From: Arcobacter sp.
Lineage (GTDB): Bacteria; Campylobacterota; Campylobacteria; Campylobacterales; Arcobacteraceae
Reading direction: 5' to 3'
NCBI GenBank assembly: GCA_003252105.1
Contig: QKDL01000071.1
Coordinates: 21,035-85,034 of the forward strand
DNA: 64,000 nt
How positions within the stretch are numbered: position 1 is the stretch's first letter; each line of letters opens with the position of its first letter. The position numbers and the translations under genes were made by a program. Under the pieces are notes generated by a model, which did no database searches, was not told the DNA's origin, and was given only the letters and a program-made list of their open reading frames with translations. Below, piece after piece: positions 51,632 to 60,735 of the stretch.

Positions 51632-52399
51632 TTAAAAATTGTCTGCTTTTTCAAAAGCTTTTCTAGTGATTTCTTCACCATCAAGATTTAAATAAGTCCA
51701 TAGTTTTCCTTTTTCAACTCTTGCAATTCCTTTTGAATAATCATCTGCAAATGCATATTTTGGCTCTACGATTACATTACATTTAGTATCCATAAATCCC
51801 CATTTATCATCTTTTACAATTCTCATTCTTCCTTCATTAGATAAGTAAATCATATCATAATCTAAAGATGCAACAAGTTCATTATCTAAGTTTAGACAAC
51901 CATATTTTGTTTTTTTATTTTTATCATAATTTCTTACAATAACACTTCCATCTAAAACATCTCTAAGTTCATCATAGATTGGTTTAACTACAACTTCAAA
52001 CTTTTCATTGATTAAACCAAATTTTTTATCTACTTCTACTTTTGCATATCCATTAAAGAACTCACCAATAGAATCAAAAATTACTTTTAACTTTAATTTT
52101 CCATCTCTACCTATAATACCATATTTATCATCTACATTTCTTACTACTGCAAACTCTTCATCCCCTATATGTAGCCAATGAAGATTTATATAATGAGGAT
52201 GAACATATGTATTAGAATCTATATCTTTTAGATAACTCATATCTTTGTATATAGGTTTTACTTCTATTTCTCCATCTCTATTTATTAGTCCTTCTTTTTT
52301 TGCAACAGTTACAGTTGTAGCATCATCTTTATAAGTACACCCTGTATATAGCAATACTATTGCCATAAATATTAGTAACTTTTTCATAATACACCTCAT
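51632..52399 (-). CDS. WG-repeat lipoprotein
   Basis: Lipobox LLYTGCTYK; repeated ...YGIIGRDGKLKLKVIFD / FGLINEKFEVVVKPIYDE / WGFMDTKCNVIVEPKYAFADDYSKGIARV. Confidence 0.8.
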   Translation of the reverse strand: MRCIMKKLLIFMAIVLLYTGCTYKDDATTVTVAKKEGLINRDGEIEVKPIYKDMSYLKDIDSNTYVHPHYINLHWLHIGDEEFAVVRNVDDKYGIIGRDGKLKLKVIFDSIGEFFNGYAKVEVDKKFGLINEKFEVVVKPIYDELRDVLDGSVIVRNYDKNKKTKYGCLNLDNELVASLDYDMIYLSNEGRMRIVKDDKWGFMDTKCNVIVEPKYAFADDYSKGIARVEKGKLWTYLNLDGEEITRKAFEKADNF

Positions 52400-53730
52400 T
52401 AGTTTATTTTATTAATTCTAAACTCAACTCTTCTTGATAATGCTTCATCTTCAACACCATTTGCATCATAGATTAAATTATCATAAGCTAACCCTTGATA
52501 ACTAAAATGTTCTTTTAGCCAAGTTTCATTTTCAACAATTAACGGATCTTTTTGAGCTAATGTATACTCGTAAACATGTTTTGCTCTTTTTTCTGAAAGA
52601 ATTTTATTTTTTGTATATCTTTCAACATCATTTTTAGCACTTGCGTAAACTGATGATGTATGACCTTCAATAATTACATCTTTGATTTGATCTTTATATT
52701 TGTCGATTATTTTCATATATCTTGGAATAAAATTATCAAGAATCTTTTTAAATCCATCTCTTAAATCTGAACTACCATGAGTAAATAAAACTTCTGGTTT
52801 TTTAAATCTAAATACCAATCCATCTTTATCTAATTCTGCATTCCAAGGATCAAAATCTGAACCAAATTCAGCCATTAAATCCTCATATAATCCAGCAATA
52901 TATGGAGTCTTCTCAATTACAGGTTCCTCTTTTTTGATTAAATCATTTAAATTTGCAATCTCAACATCTTTATCTATAGTGTTTGTACCAACAGCAGTAA
53001 CAATATAAGATTTAGTTAAATCAGGTTTTTTATCTAATGTTGCACAATATTTTTCAGGACTTACATCAGCTTTATATTTACCAAATGGTTTTAAAGAATC
53101 ACTTGATTCATCAGCAATTGTTAAATCAACTTCTGTAGCATAACCTTTTACAATTTGTCCACAAATCTGATTTGAATCTTGAAGATATTCATCTAGTGTA
53201 ATATCTAGTTTTTCACACATTTTAGTTCTATCTTTTGCTTGTATCATCTCAACAATAAATAAATCATTGTTTTTTGAAGCATTATGAATTGGTTTCATTT
53301 CATGCTTATCAAATACTTCTGTTAATGCTCCATTACATAATAGTAATCTTGACATCTCATTTGTACTATTTCTAGTTGAATCTAACAATGGTGTATCTTT
53401 AAAAACATCAACATTATTAACATTTGCACCTTTTTGAATTAAAAGTTCAGCTATTTCATACTGATTTAATCTAGCTGCAAGATGTAAAGGTGTATACCCA
53501 TACTTATCTTTAGTATCAATTTTAGAACCACTATTGATTAACTCTTTAACGATATTAAAATCTTTTGCTCTTACTGCATCGTGTAATGCTAACTCATAGA
53601 TGAAATCATCATCTGAAACTGGCTTAACTTTTTCCTCAACTATTTTTTCATTTCCAACTACTTGCTCTTTTTGAGAACAACCAGTTAAAAACAGTAAAAT
53701 AGCGAATGTAATGTAAATCAAATTTTTCAT
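52399..53730 (-). CDS. lipoprotein with ankyrin repeats and C-terminal OmpA-like domain
   Basis: Lipobox LFLTGCSQK; ANK KYGYTPLHLAARLNQYEIAELLIQKGANVNNVDVFKDTPLLDSTRN; C-term VIIEGHTSS...LSEKRAKHVYEY...LSRRVEFRI. Confidence 0.85.
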   Translation of the reverse strand: MKNLIYITFAILLFLTGCSQKEQVVGNEKIVEEKVKPVSDDDFIYELALHDAVRAKDFNIVKELINSGSKIDTKDKYGYTPLHLAARLNQYEIAELLIQKGANVNNVDVFKDTPLLDSTRNSTNEMSRLLLCNGALTEVFDKHEMKPIHNASKNNDLFIVEMIQAKDRTKMCEKLDITLDEYLQDSNQICGQIVKGYATEVDLTIADESSDSLKPFGKYKADVSPEKYCATLDKKPDLTKSYIVTAVGTNTIDKDVEIANLNDLIKKEEPVIEKTPYIAGLYEDLMAEFGSDFDPWNAELDKDGLVFRFKKPEVLFTHGSSDLRDGFKKILDNFIPRYMKIIDKYKDQIKDVIIEGHTSSVYASAKNDVERYTKNKILSEKRAKHVYEYTLAQKDPLIVENETWLKEHFSYQGLAYDNLIYDANGVEDEALSRRVEFRINKIN

Positions 53731-53740
53731 ATTTCTTCCT

Positions 53741-55084
53741 TTATTTTTCATGTAATGAATTTTGTTTTATTTTTAAAATTGGTTTTAGAATGTAATCCAT
53801 AATAGTTTTCTTACCAGTGATTACATCAACACTTGCAACCATCCCAGGGATAATTGGTAACTTATTTCCATTTTTTTCTAAATAATTTTTTTCTGTCTGG
53901 ACAACAATCTTATAATAACTTTTTCCATCTTTACTCTCTTTATCTATAATACTATCTGCTGAAATTTCAACAATTTTTCCTTCTAATCCCCCATAAATAG
54001 AAAAATCATAAGCTGTTATTTTTACTATTGCTTTTTGAGAAGGACTTATAAATGCAATATCTTTAGGGTCAATTTTTGCTTCAACTAATAAATTATCACT
54101 ATTAGGAATAATATCCATTAGGCTTGCACCTGGCTGAATAACTCCACCAATTGTATTCATATATATCTCTTTTACAATACCATCTACACTTGACTTTATA
54201 ACTGTTTTATCAATTTTATCAGTATCTGATACCATTCTAGCTTCAGCTTTTTTTATCTCTACAGAGATTCTTTGTAACTCTTTTGAAGCTTCAGCTTTAA
54301 ATTGTGTAATCTTTTCTATTCTTCTATTTTTTATCTCGTTTATAGCATATTTAGATCTAGGAATAGAAAGTTCGGCAGATTTTAAATCACCAACAATTTG
54401 TTGATATTCTTTCTCTATTGCTATAAGCTCAACCTTAGATTTCACACCAGTTTGTACTAGATCTTTTATAGTCTTTCTCTCTATTTTAACTAACTTTAAT
54501 CTAGTCTCATATTTTTCTATCTCTTGTTCAATCTCTTTTAATTCTTGAATTTTTTGATTCAATTGAGAATCTAAAACATTAACAGAACTTTTTAATTCAC
54601 TAACTCTATTTTTGAAAAGAAAAGTTTCTGATTTTATATAATCTTCTGAAATCTTTTTAATCTCATCAGGAAAAACTAAATTAGGAATTTTTTTATCTAT
54701 ATCAATTTGAGACTCAACTTCAAGTCTTACTTTCATTGCTAACCACTGATTATAACTCTCTTGATTCTCTTCTAAAGATGCTAAAAATCTCGTAGTATCA
54801 ATTTTCATAAGAGGTTGCCCTTTTTTTACTTGATCACCAGTTCTAATTAATATCTCTTCTACAAGTCCACCATCTAAAGATTGAATCGTTTGTATTTTTG
54901 AAGAAGGAATAACTTTCCCTTCACCTTTTGTTAACTCATCAATTTCAGCAATACTTGCCCAAATAATTACAGCAATAGCAAATGTCAAAATAAATAAAAA
55001 TAAGAAATCAATTTTAAATGCCGATTTTTCATTTGCTTGACCATAAAGGTTATGGACAAAATTTACATCATTATCTTTTTTCAT
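53741..55084 (-). CDS. HlyD-family type I secretion membrane fusion protein
   Basis: GEGKVIPSSKIQTIQSLDGGLVEEILIRTGDQVKKGQPLMKIDTTRF; C-term GMVASVDVITGKKTIMDYILKPILK. Confidence 0.93.
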   Translation of the reverse strand: MKKDNDVNFVHNLYGQANEKSAFKIDFLFLFILTFAIAVIIWASIAEIDELTKGEGKVIPSSKIQTIQSLDGGLVEEILIRTGDQVKKGQPLMKIDTTRFLASLEENQESYNQWLAMKVRLEVESQIDIDKKIPNLVFPDEIKKISEDYIKSETFLFKNRVSELKSSVNVLDSQLNQKIQELKEIEQEIEKYETRLKLVKIERKTIKDLVQTGVKSKVELIAIEKEYQQIVGDLKSAELSIPRSKYAINEIKNRRIEKITQFKAEASKELQRISVEIKKAEARMVSDTDKIDKTVIKSSVDGIVKEIYMNTIGGVIQPGASLMDIIPNSDNLLVEAKIDPKDIAFISPSQKAIVKITAYDFSIYGGLEGKIVEISADSIIDKESKDGKSYYKIVVQTEKNYLEKNGNKLPIIPGMVASVDVITGKKTIMDYILKPILKIKQNSLHEK

Positions 55085-57215
55085 CTTCACTCTTTTTTGC
55101 ACTTGCAAATACTTTTTCTTTTGGTCCATCTGCAATAATTTTACCATTATCCAATACAATCACTCTATCTACTAATGTAAGCAATGATAATTTATGGGTA
55201 ACTATTATTACTGTTTGATCAACTAATATATCTTTTAACTTCCTAATAAACTCTTTTTCAGTTTGTTTATCCATAGAGTTTGTAGGTTCATCAAAAATCA
55301 AAAATGATGGATTCCCCACCAATGCTCTTGCTAAAGTGATTGATTGTCTTTCTCCACCACTTAAACCTTCTCCTCTTTCTCCAACTATAAAATCATATCC
55401 AGCCTCATGCTTCCCTAGAAAATCATGAACACCAGCTATTTTAGATGCAGTTAAAACCTCTTCATCAGTTGCAAAAGGATCTCCTATCGTTATATTATCT
55501 TTTACACTTCCCATAAAAAGAAAAGATTCTTGTGGTACTACACCAATAGCTTTTCTTAAATCAACTGGGTCTATTTGTCTTACATCTGTATTATCTATAA
55601 GAACCGAACCTTTTGAGGGCACATAAAGATTTTGTATCATTTTAATCAAAGTTGATTTACCAGAACCAATTTTCCCTAATATTGCTACTTTTTCACCTTC
55701 ATTAATTTTCAAATTTACATTTTTTAAAACTTCATAATTTTGGTTTTTGTAAGAAAAAGAAACATCTTGAAACTCTATATTTCCATTTAAATGTGGTCTA
55801 CTTAAATATACTCTATGATCTTTTTCAACTTCTAAATTCATAATATCATCTATATTTTTAAGAGCAATTACTGTTTTATCATATTTAATTACCATATCAA
55901 CTATCTTTGATGCAGGAGCAACAGCTCTTCTATTTAACATCATTGCAGCTACTATGGCTCCCATTGTCATATCACCACTTACTGCCAAGAATACTCCAAT
56001 AACAACAACTACTATATTTGATGACTTTATAATAAGTTGAGTAAAGTTACTCGCTGCCTGTGATAAAAGTTGTGATTTTTCACCAAAATAAGCAGTTTGT
56101 CCCAATGATTTATCCCAATGAGTTTTCATCCTATTTTGTCCACGAACACTTTTTATTATCTCTAAACCAGCTACCGTTTCATTTAATGTAGTTTGTTTTA
56201 TCTGATCCTCTTTTACAGTTTTTAATACAGTTTTTTTAATAACTTTTTGTATAAAAAGAGAGAACCCAATGGTAATTATAATTGTAACAACAGGAATCCA
56301 ACCTAATGGACCACCTATATAAAACATTATGGCAATAAAAATAAATAAAAATGGTATATCAACCAATGTGGTAATTGTTGCTGTTGTAAAAAAATCTTTT
56401 ATAGACTCAAATGATTGTAATCTGTTTACAAACATCCCTGTTGAAGCAGGTTTTGAATTTATTCTAAGATTTAATAAATGGTCAAAAATCTTATTTGACA
56501 TAATTATATCAGCTCTTTTTGAAGCTTTTCCTATATAATATGATCTAATAGTTCTAAGTATAAAATCAAAAATAAATACAATAATTACACCAATTGTTAA
56601 TGCCCACAAAGATTCTATTGCATTGTTTGGTAAAACTCTGTCATAAACATTCATAATAAATAAAGGTAAGGCTAATACAAAAATATTTATCAATATAGAG
56701 GCAATAACTATTCTTACATAAAACTCTTTATTTTTTTTCATTGTACCCCAAAACCATTTTCTTGGTTCTGTTATAGATACTTCTTTTGCAACCCTATTTT
56801 CGAAATTATATGCTGGCTTTATTATTATAACTTTTCCAGTATATAAATTATTTAATTCATCTAAAGGAATTGTTGTTTCACCTAGACCTATCTCGGGTAT
56901 AATGACACTTGCAATATTTTCATCTTCATTATAATCTAAAAGAATCATTGAATCATATTCTTTTGTCAAAATCACTACGGGTAAAGTAAAAACTGAGATA
57001 TTTTCTATCTTTTCTCTTGAAACTAATTTAGAAATTAAATCAACTTTTTTTGATGCGATTATGAAATTCTTTACATCCATCACCTCACCAAATATAGATA
57101 AACCATTTATTAATGATTCTTTGGAAGTTGCACGTTGATAATATTTTGATATGAAAAATAGAGACTCTAAAAGAGTATCTACTTTTCGACTTACAGATTC
57201 TTCAAGTTGATTCAT
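55071..57215 (-). CDS. LapB-type type I secretion ABC transporter (C39-like N-domain + TMD + NBD)
   Basis: AILGKIGSGKSTLIKMIQ Walker A, VGERGEGLSGGERQSITLARALVGNPSFLIFDEPTNSMD; N-terminal degenerate C39-like domain. Confidence 0.93.
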   Translation of the reverse strand: MNQLEESVSRKVDTLLESLFFISKYYQRATSKESLINGLSIFGEVMDVKNFIIASKKVDLISKLVSREKIENISVFTLPVVILTKEYDSMILLDYNEDENIASVIIPEIGLGETTIPLDELNNLYTGKVIIIKPAYNFENRVAKEVSITEPRKWFWGTMKKNKEFYVRIVIASILINIFVLALPLFIMNVYDRVLPNNAIESLWALTIGVIIVFIFDFILRTIRSYYIGKASKRADIIMSNKIFDHLLNLRINSKPASTGMFVNRLQSFESIKDFFTTATITTLVDIPFLFIFIAIMFYIGGPLGWIPVVTIIITIGFSLFIQKVIKKTVLKTVKEDQIKQTTLNETVAGLEIIKSVRGQNRMKTHWDKSLGQTAYFGEKSQLLSQAASNFTQLIIKSSNIVVVVIGVFLAVSGDMTMGAIVAAMMLNRRAVAPASKIVDMVIKYDKTVIALKNIDDIMNLEVEKDHRVYLSRPHLNGNIEFQDVSFSYKNQNYEVLKNVNLKINEGEKVAILGKIGSGKSTLIKMIQNLYVPSKGSVLIDNTDVRQIDPVDLRKAIGVVPQESFLFMGSVKDNITIGDPFATDEEVLTASKIAGVHDFLGKHEAGYDFIVGERGEGLSGGERQSITLARALVGNPSFLIFDEPTNSMDKQTEKEFIRKLKDILVDQTVIIVTHKLSLLTLVDRVIVLDNGKIIADGPKEKVFASAKKSEDEKR

Positions 57216-57228
57216 ATGTTACCAATAA

Positions 57229-59076
57229 TTAGTTATTTGTTTTAAATTTTTTGAAAAGTTTTCTATGTTTATCTAATAAATCAATATATGTATTGTCATT
57301 AATTAAACTTTTATCCATACTTTTAAATAACTCTTTTGCATCAGCTAATTTATCAAAACTTCCATATATCACATTAATATTATTATTTGTATTGTATGTA
57401 TATATGTCATCTTTATTTAGATTTGTTTTATTTAAATAAGAATTTACATCAAAATTTTGATCAAAACTTGCTATTTTTATTGTATATTTTCCATCAGGTA
57501 AACTTTTTACTTGCTTATTTTTTTCCATACCATCTGCAGTTGGTTCTTTTTGAGTAGTACCATTAATTAAATTATTGATTTCAGAATCAATTGTTTTATT
57601 ATTTGCAGTAGCATCAGTATTATTTACTTTTGTTTGACCTAACTCTTTTAATAAATCTAAGTCATTAAGTTCATCATTATTGCTTTTAACTTTTTCTTTA
57701 AATTTACTTTTGTATTCTGAAGCAATAAATGGTCTACAAATTTGATTTTCAGACATTAAAACACTTGTAGTTAAAAATCCACTATGTGTCAAAATATCAT
57801 AATAATAAGTATATAATTGATATTCAAAATCTAACATATCTAAAGATGATCTATAAAACTCTGATTCTGCGTCAAGAATATCAATAAATGTTCTTGTTCC
57901 ATCTGTTAATTGTTTAAAATAAACTTCTTTAATATTATAGTTATCTTTAACATATTTTTTATAATTTTCAATTTTCTCTTTATACGCAAAATAGTTATTA
58001 TAACTTGTTTTTACCTCTTTAATAACTTCTGCTACAACTGTATCAAGAACTTTTTGTCTTTCTTGTAAAAAGATAATTTCTCTTTCCCTTGCTATTTTAT
58101 TTTTTCCACCTTCAAAAAGGTTCCAATTCATAATAATTCTAAATCTTGATATATCTTGTCTTCCATTTTCTGGATATGCTAAATCATCGTCTAGTGTACC
58201 TTGCCATTGAAATCTAAGAGTTGGTAAAAATGTAGCATTTGCTTGAACAATATTTTCTCTTTGAGTTTTGATATCTTCTATTGCTCTAAGAATTTTTGGA
58301 CTTTTTCTTAATGCTAATTCAATCGCTTCTTCTAATGTATCAGGAATAAAAGCTTCATTTATAGTTGGTCTACAAATGTTACCAATATTTTCGATACCTG
58401 ACTTTTCTTCAAAAATATTTTTTGCATCTGATGCAGTAATCTTTTGTTCTAAATATCTATCAATCACATAATGTTTTTTTGAATTAACTTGAAAGCTTTC
58501 TAATATTTCTCCACTGATTTCTTCTTTTTGCTGAGCAATCACTAGATAATCTTCATGAACTTGTAAATTTAATTGAGATAAATCAATCATCTCTTGAGAT
58601 TTAACAGCATCTAAATAACTGTTTATAGTTTCCCTTACAATTTCATCTACTCTTATCAAACTTCTATACTTGTTTGATAAATATAAGTGTCTATATTCTT
58701 CAACTTGACTTGGTGTTTGACCACCATCATAAATTATTTGTTCAAATTGTAAATATGCATTCCAACCATCTTTGCTAGCTGTAACAGGATCTGTTGCAAC
58801 ATTGTCTCTATCACTTCTAGTTTTAGAATCCTCAACATATGCTTGAAAATCCAATGTTGGATAATAATCACCACGTTCCTCATCAATATATTTTTGATAA
58901 GCATCCCTATTTAACTTTTCTGATAATATATCAGGGTTTTTGCCCATTGTGCTTACTACTGCATCTTTCAATGAAGTAGAGTTAGCAAGATTAACAAGAA
59001 GTCCTAACATAACTGCTGTTTTAATTAGTGTTTTCATAGTTTTTTCCATTAGTTTTAGTCTATTTTTATTAATCAT
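57229..59076 (-). CDS. TolC-family outer membrane protein with C-terminal SPOR-like domain
   Basis: TolC-type region (YYPTLDFQAYVED...; NWNLFEGGKNKIARER...; TDGTRTFIDILDAESEFYRS); C-term GKYTIKIASFDQNFDVNSYLNKT...INVIYGSFDKLADAKELFKSM. True start may be ATG 59037. Confidence 0.88.
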   Translation of the reverse strand: MINKNRLKLMEKTMKTLIKTAVMLGLLVNLANSTSLKDAVVSTMGKNPDILSEKLNRDAYQKYIDEERGDYYPTLDFQAYVEDSKTRSDRDNVATDPVTASKDGWNAYLQFEQIIYDGGQTPSQVEEYRHLYLSNKYRSLIRVDEIVRETINSYLDAVKSQEMIDLSQLNLQVHEDYLVIAQQKEEISGEILESFQVNSKKHYVIDRYLEQKITASDAKNIFEEKSGIENIGNICRPTINEAFIPDTLEEAIELALRKSPKILRAIEDIKTQRENIVQANATFLPTLRFQWQGTLDDDLAYPENGRQDISRFRIIMNWNLFEGGKNKIAREREIIFLQERQKVLDTVVAEVIKEVKTSYNNYFAYKEKIENYKKYVKDNYNIKEVYFKQLTDGTRTFIDILDAESEFYRSSLDMLDFEYQLYTYYYDILTHSGFLTTSVLMSENQICRPFIASEYKSKFKEKVKSNNDELNDLDLLKELGQTKVNNTDATANNKTIDSEINNLINGTTQKEPTADGMEKNKQVKSLPDGKYTIKIASFDQNFDVNSYLNKTNLNKDDIYTYNTNNNINVIYGSFDKLADAKELFKSMDKSLINDNTYIDLLDKHRKLFKKFKTNN

Positions 59077-59182
59077 ACTTAAAGATTGTTTACAAATTAC
59101 TTAAAAAATTATTTTAAGGAAACTTTTTGGAGACATTTCTTAATTTTATATTAATATGTGTAAAAATAAGTTATAATTTTAT

Positions 59183-59875
59183 ATGCAAAAAATGAACCAT
59201 TTAGAAAAACTTAATATTTTGTATTTAGAAGACGAAGATATAATTAGAAATAATGTTAGTACAATGCTACAATACTTATTTAACGAGGTTTATGCAACAT
59301 CTTGTGTATCAGACGCTATATCATGCTTTGAAACAAAGGAAGTACACATAATATTAAGCGATATAAGCATGCCTGGTAAAAATGGCTTAGATTTTATAGA
59401 ACACTTACGATCAAAAAGAGTCAATATACCGGTGATTTTATTAACTGCTCATACTGATACAGATTTTTTGTTAAAAGCTACGAAGTTGAAACTTGTTGAT
59501 TATTTGACAAAACCTGTTAATTTTGTAGATTTAAAAAATGCATTATTAAAAGCAGGAGAAGAATATTTTGAAAATAATTCTCTTATAATAAATTTTCCAA
59601 ATCATATAACTTATGATTTTAATAAAAAATTACTTTATGAGAATAATATAACGAAAGATATAACGGCAAAAGAATTACAACTATTAGAGTTTTTATACGA
59701 GAATAAAAATAGAGTAGTTTCAAAAGAAGAGATTCAAAATGCAATATGGGAAGATTCATTTTATGCTACAGAATCAGCTTTTAAATCTTTATTAAATAAA
59801 CTTAGAAATAAAATTGGGAAACAATCTATAAAAAATATTTCTGGGATAGGTTATCAATTGATAATTAATGAATAA
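59183..59875 (+). CDS. OmpR-type response regulator
   Basis: Receiver (NILYLEDEDIIRNNV...ILSDISMPGKNGLDFI...LLTAHTD...DYLTKPVNF) + winged helix (ELQLLEFLYENKNRVVSKEEIQNAIWED). Confidence 0.92.
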   Translation: MQKMNHLEKLNILYLEDEDIIRNNVSTMLQYLFNEVYATSCVSDAISCFETKEVHIILSDISMPGKNGLDFIEHLRSKRVNIPVILLTAHTDTDFLLKATKLKLVDYLTKPVNFVDLKNALLKAGEEYFENNSLIINFPNHITYDFNKKLLYENNITKDITAKELQLLEFLYENKNRVVSKEEIQNAIWEDSFYATESAFKSLLNKLRNKIGKQSIKNISGIGYQLIINE

Positions 59876-60674
59876 GAGGGACAGTTATAATAAATCTTGC
59901 ACCTTTTTCTATATTTTCTACAAATAATCTACCATTCATATTATTTTCTACAATTATTTTTGACATAAAAAGACCTATTCCTGTACCATTTTTTTTATCT
60001 ACAGTAAAAAATGGCTCAAATATCTTTTCAACAGGATCTACACTAATACCCCCTGCATTATCTTCTATAATTAAAATTGAGTTATCTTCTTTTTTATCAA
60101 TTATAATTTTTATTTTAGGATTTTCTATTTTTCTATCAATTAAAGCATCTTTCGAATTATTTAATAAGTTAATAAGTACCTGAGAATATTCATTTTTAAA
60201 TCCATATATTTTAGGATTCTTTTTAATAATTATTTCAACTTTTATATCATGTTGCTTTAGGCACATATTGACCATACTTACTGCTAAACTAACTTGATTT
60301 GAAATTCTATAGTCAACTTTTTCTTTTTCTTTTGCAAAAAAATCTCTAAAATCATCTATAGTTTGAGACATATATTGAGTAATTGATTCTGATTTTTTTA
60401 AAAAATTTATAAGTTCAGATTCTTCAATCTTTCCTTCAAATTCAATTTTTGATTGGATTACCATAAATATTGAAGAGAGTTCCATAAGTGGTTGTCTCCA
60501 TTGATGAGCAATATTTCCAATCATTTCACCCATTGAAGCCATTTTACTTTGTTGAAACAATACTTTGTCATTTATTCTATTTCGTTCAATCTCTTCAGAT
60601 ATCTTACTTTTTAATAGTTTTATCTCTTCTTTTAATTGATTGTTTTCTTTTTTTAACGCTTCCTCAGTAGTCAA
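59865..60674 (-). CDS. cytoplasmic sensor histidine kinase
   Basis: Coiled coil, SKMASMGEMIGNIAHQWRQPL H-box, LINLLNNSKDAL N-box, IIEDNAGGI, GTGIGLFMSKIIVE. Confidence 0.92.
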   Translation of the reverse strand: MTTEEALKKENNQLKEEIKLLKSKISEEIERNRINDKVLFQQSKMASMGEMIGNIAHQWRQPLMELSSIFMVIQSKIEFEGKIEESELINFLKKSESITQYMSQTIDDFRDFFAKEKEKVDYRISNQVSLAVSMVNMCLKQHDIKVEIIIKKNPKIYGFKNEYSQVLINLLNNSKDALIDRKIENPKIKIIIDKKEDNSILIIEDNAGGISVDPVEKIFEPFFTVDKKNGTGIGLFMSKIIVENNMNGRLFVENIEKGARFIITVPLIH

Positions 60675-60700
60675 AATTGTCCTAGTGCAGTAGCATGAGT

Positions 60701-60731
60701 TATATAAGATAGCAAAATGCTATCTTATATA
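60701..60731. terminator. hairpin immediately downstream of adhesin stop
   Basis: TATATAAGATAGC-aaaat-GCTATCTTATATA, perfect 13-bp stem. Confidence 0.6.
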
Positions 60732-60735
60732 GTTA

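Noticed and set aside
53741-55159. HlyD start at 55159
   Set aside because: The first 25 residues overlap the ABC gene's 3' end and are not HlyD-like; ATG at 55084 (MKKDNDVNF) gives a short overlap typical of coupling.
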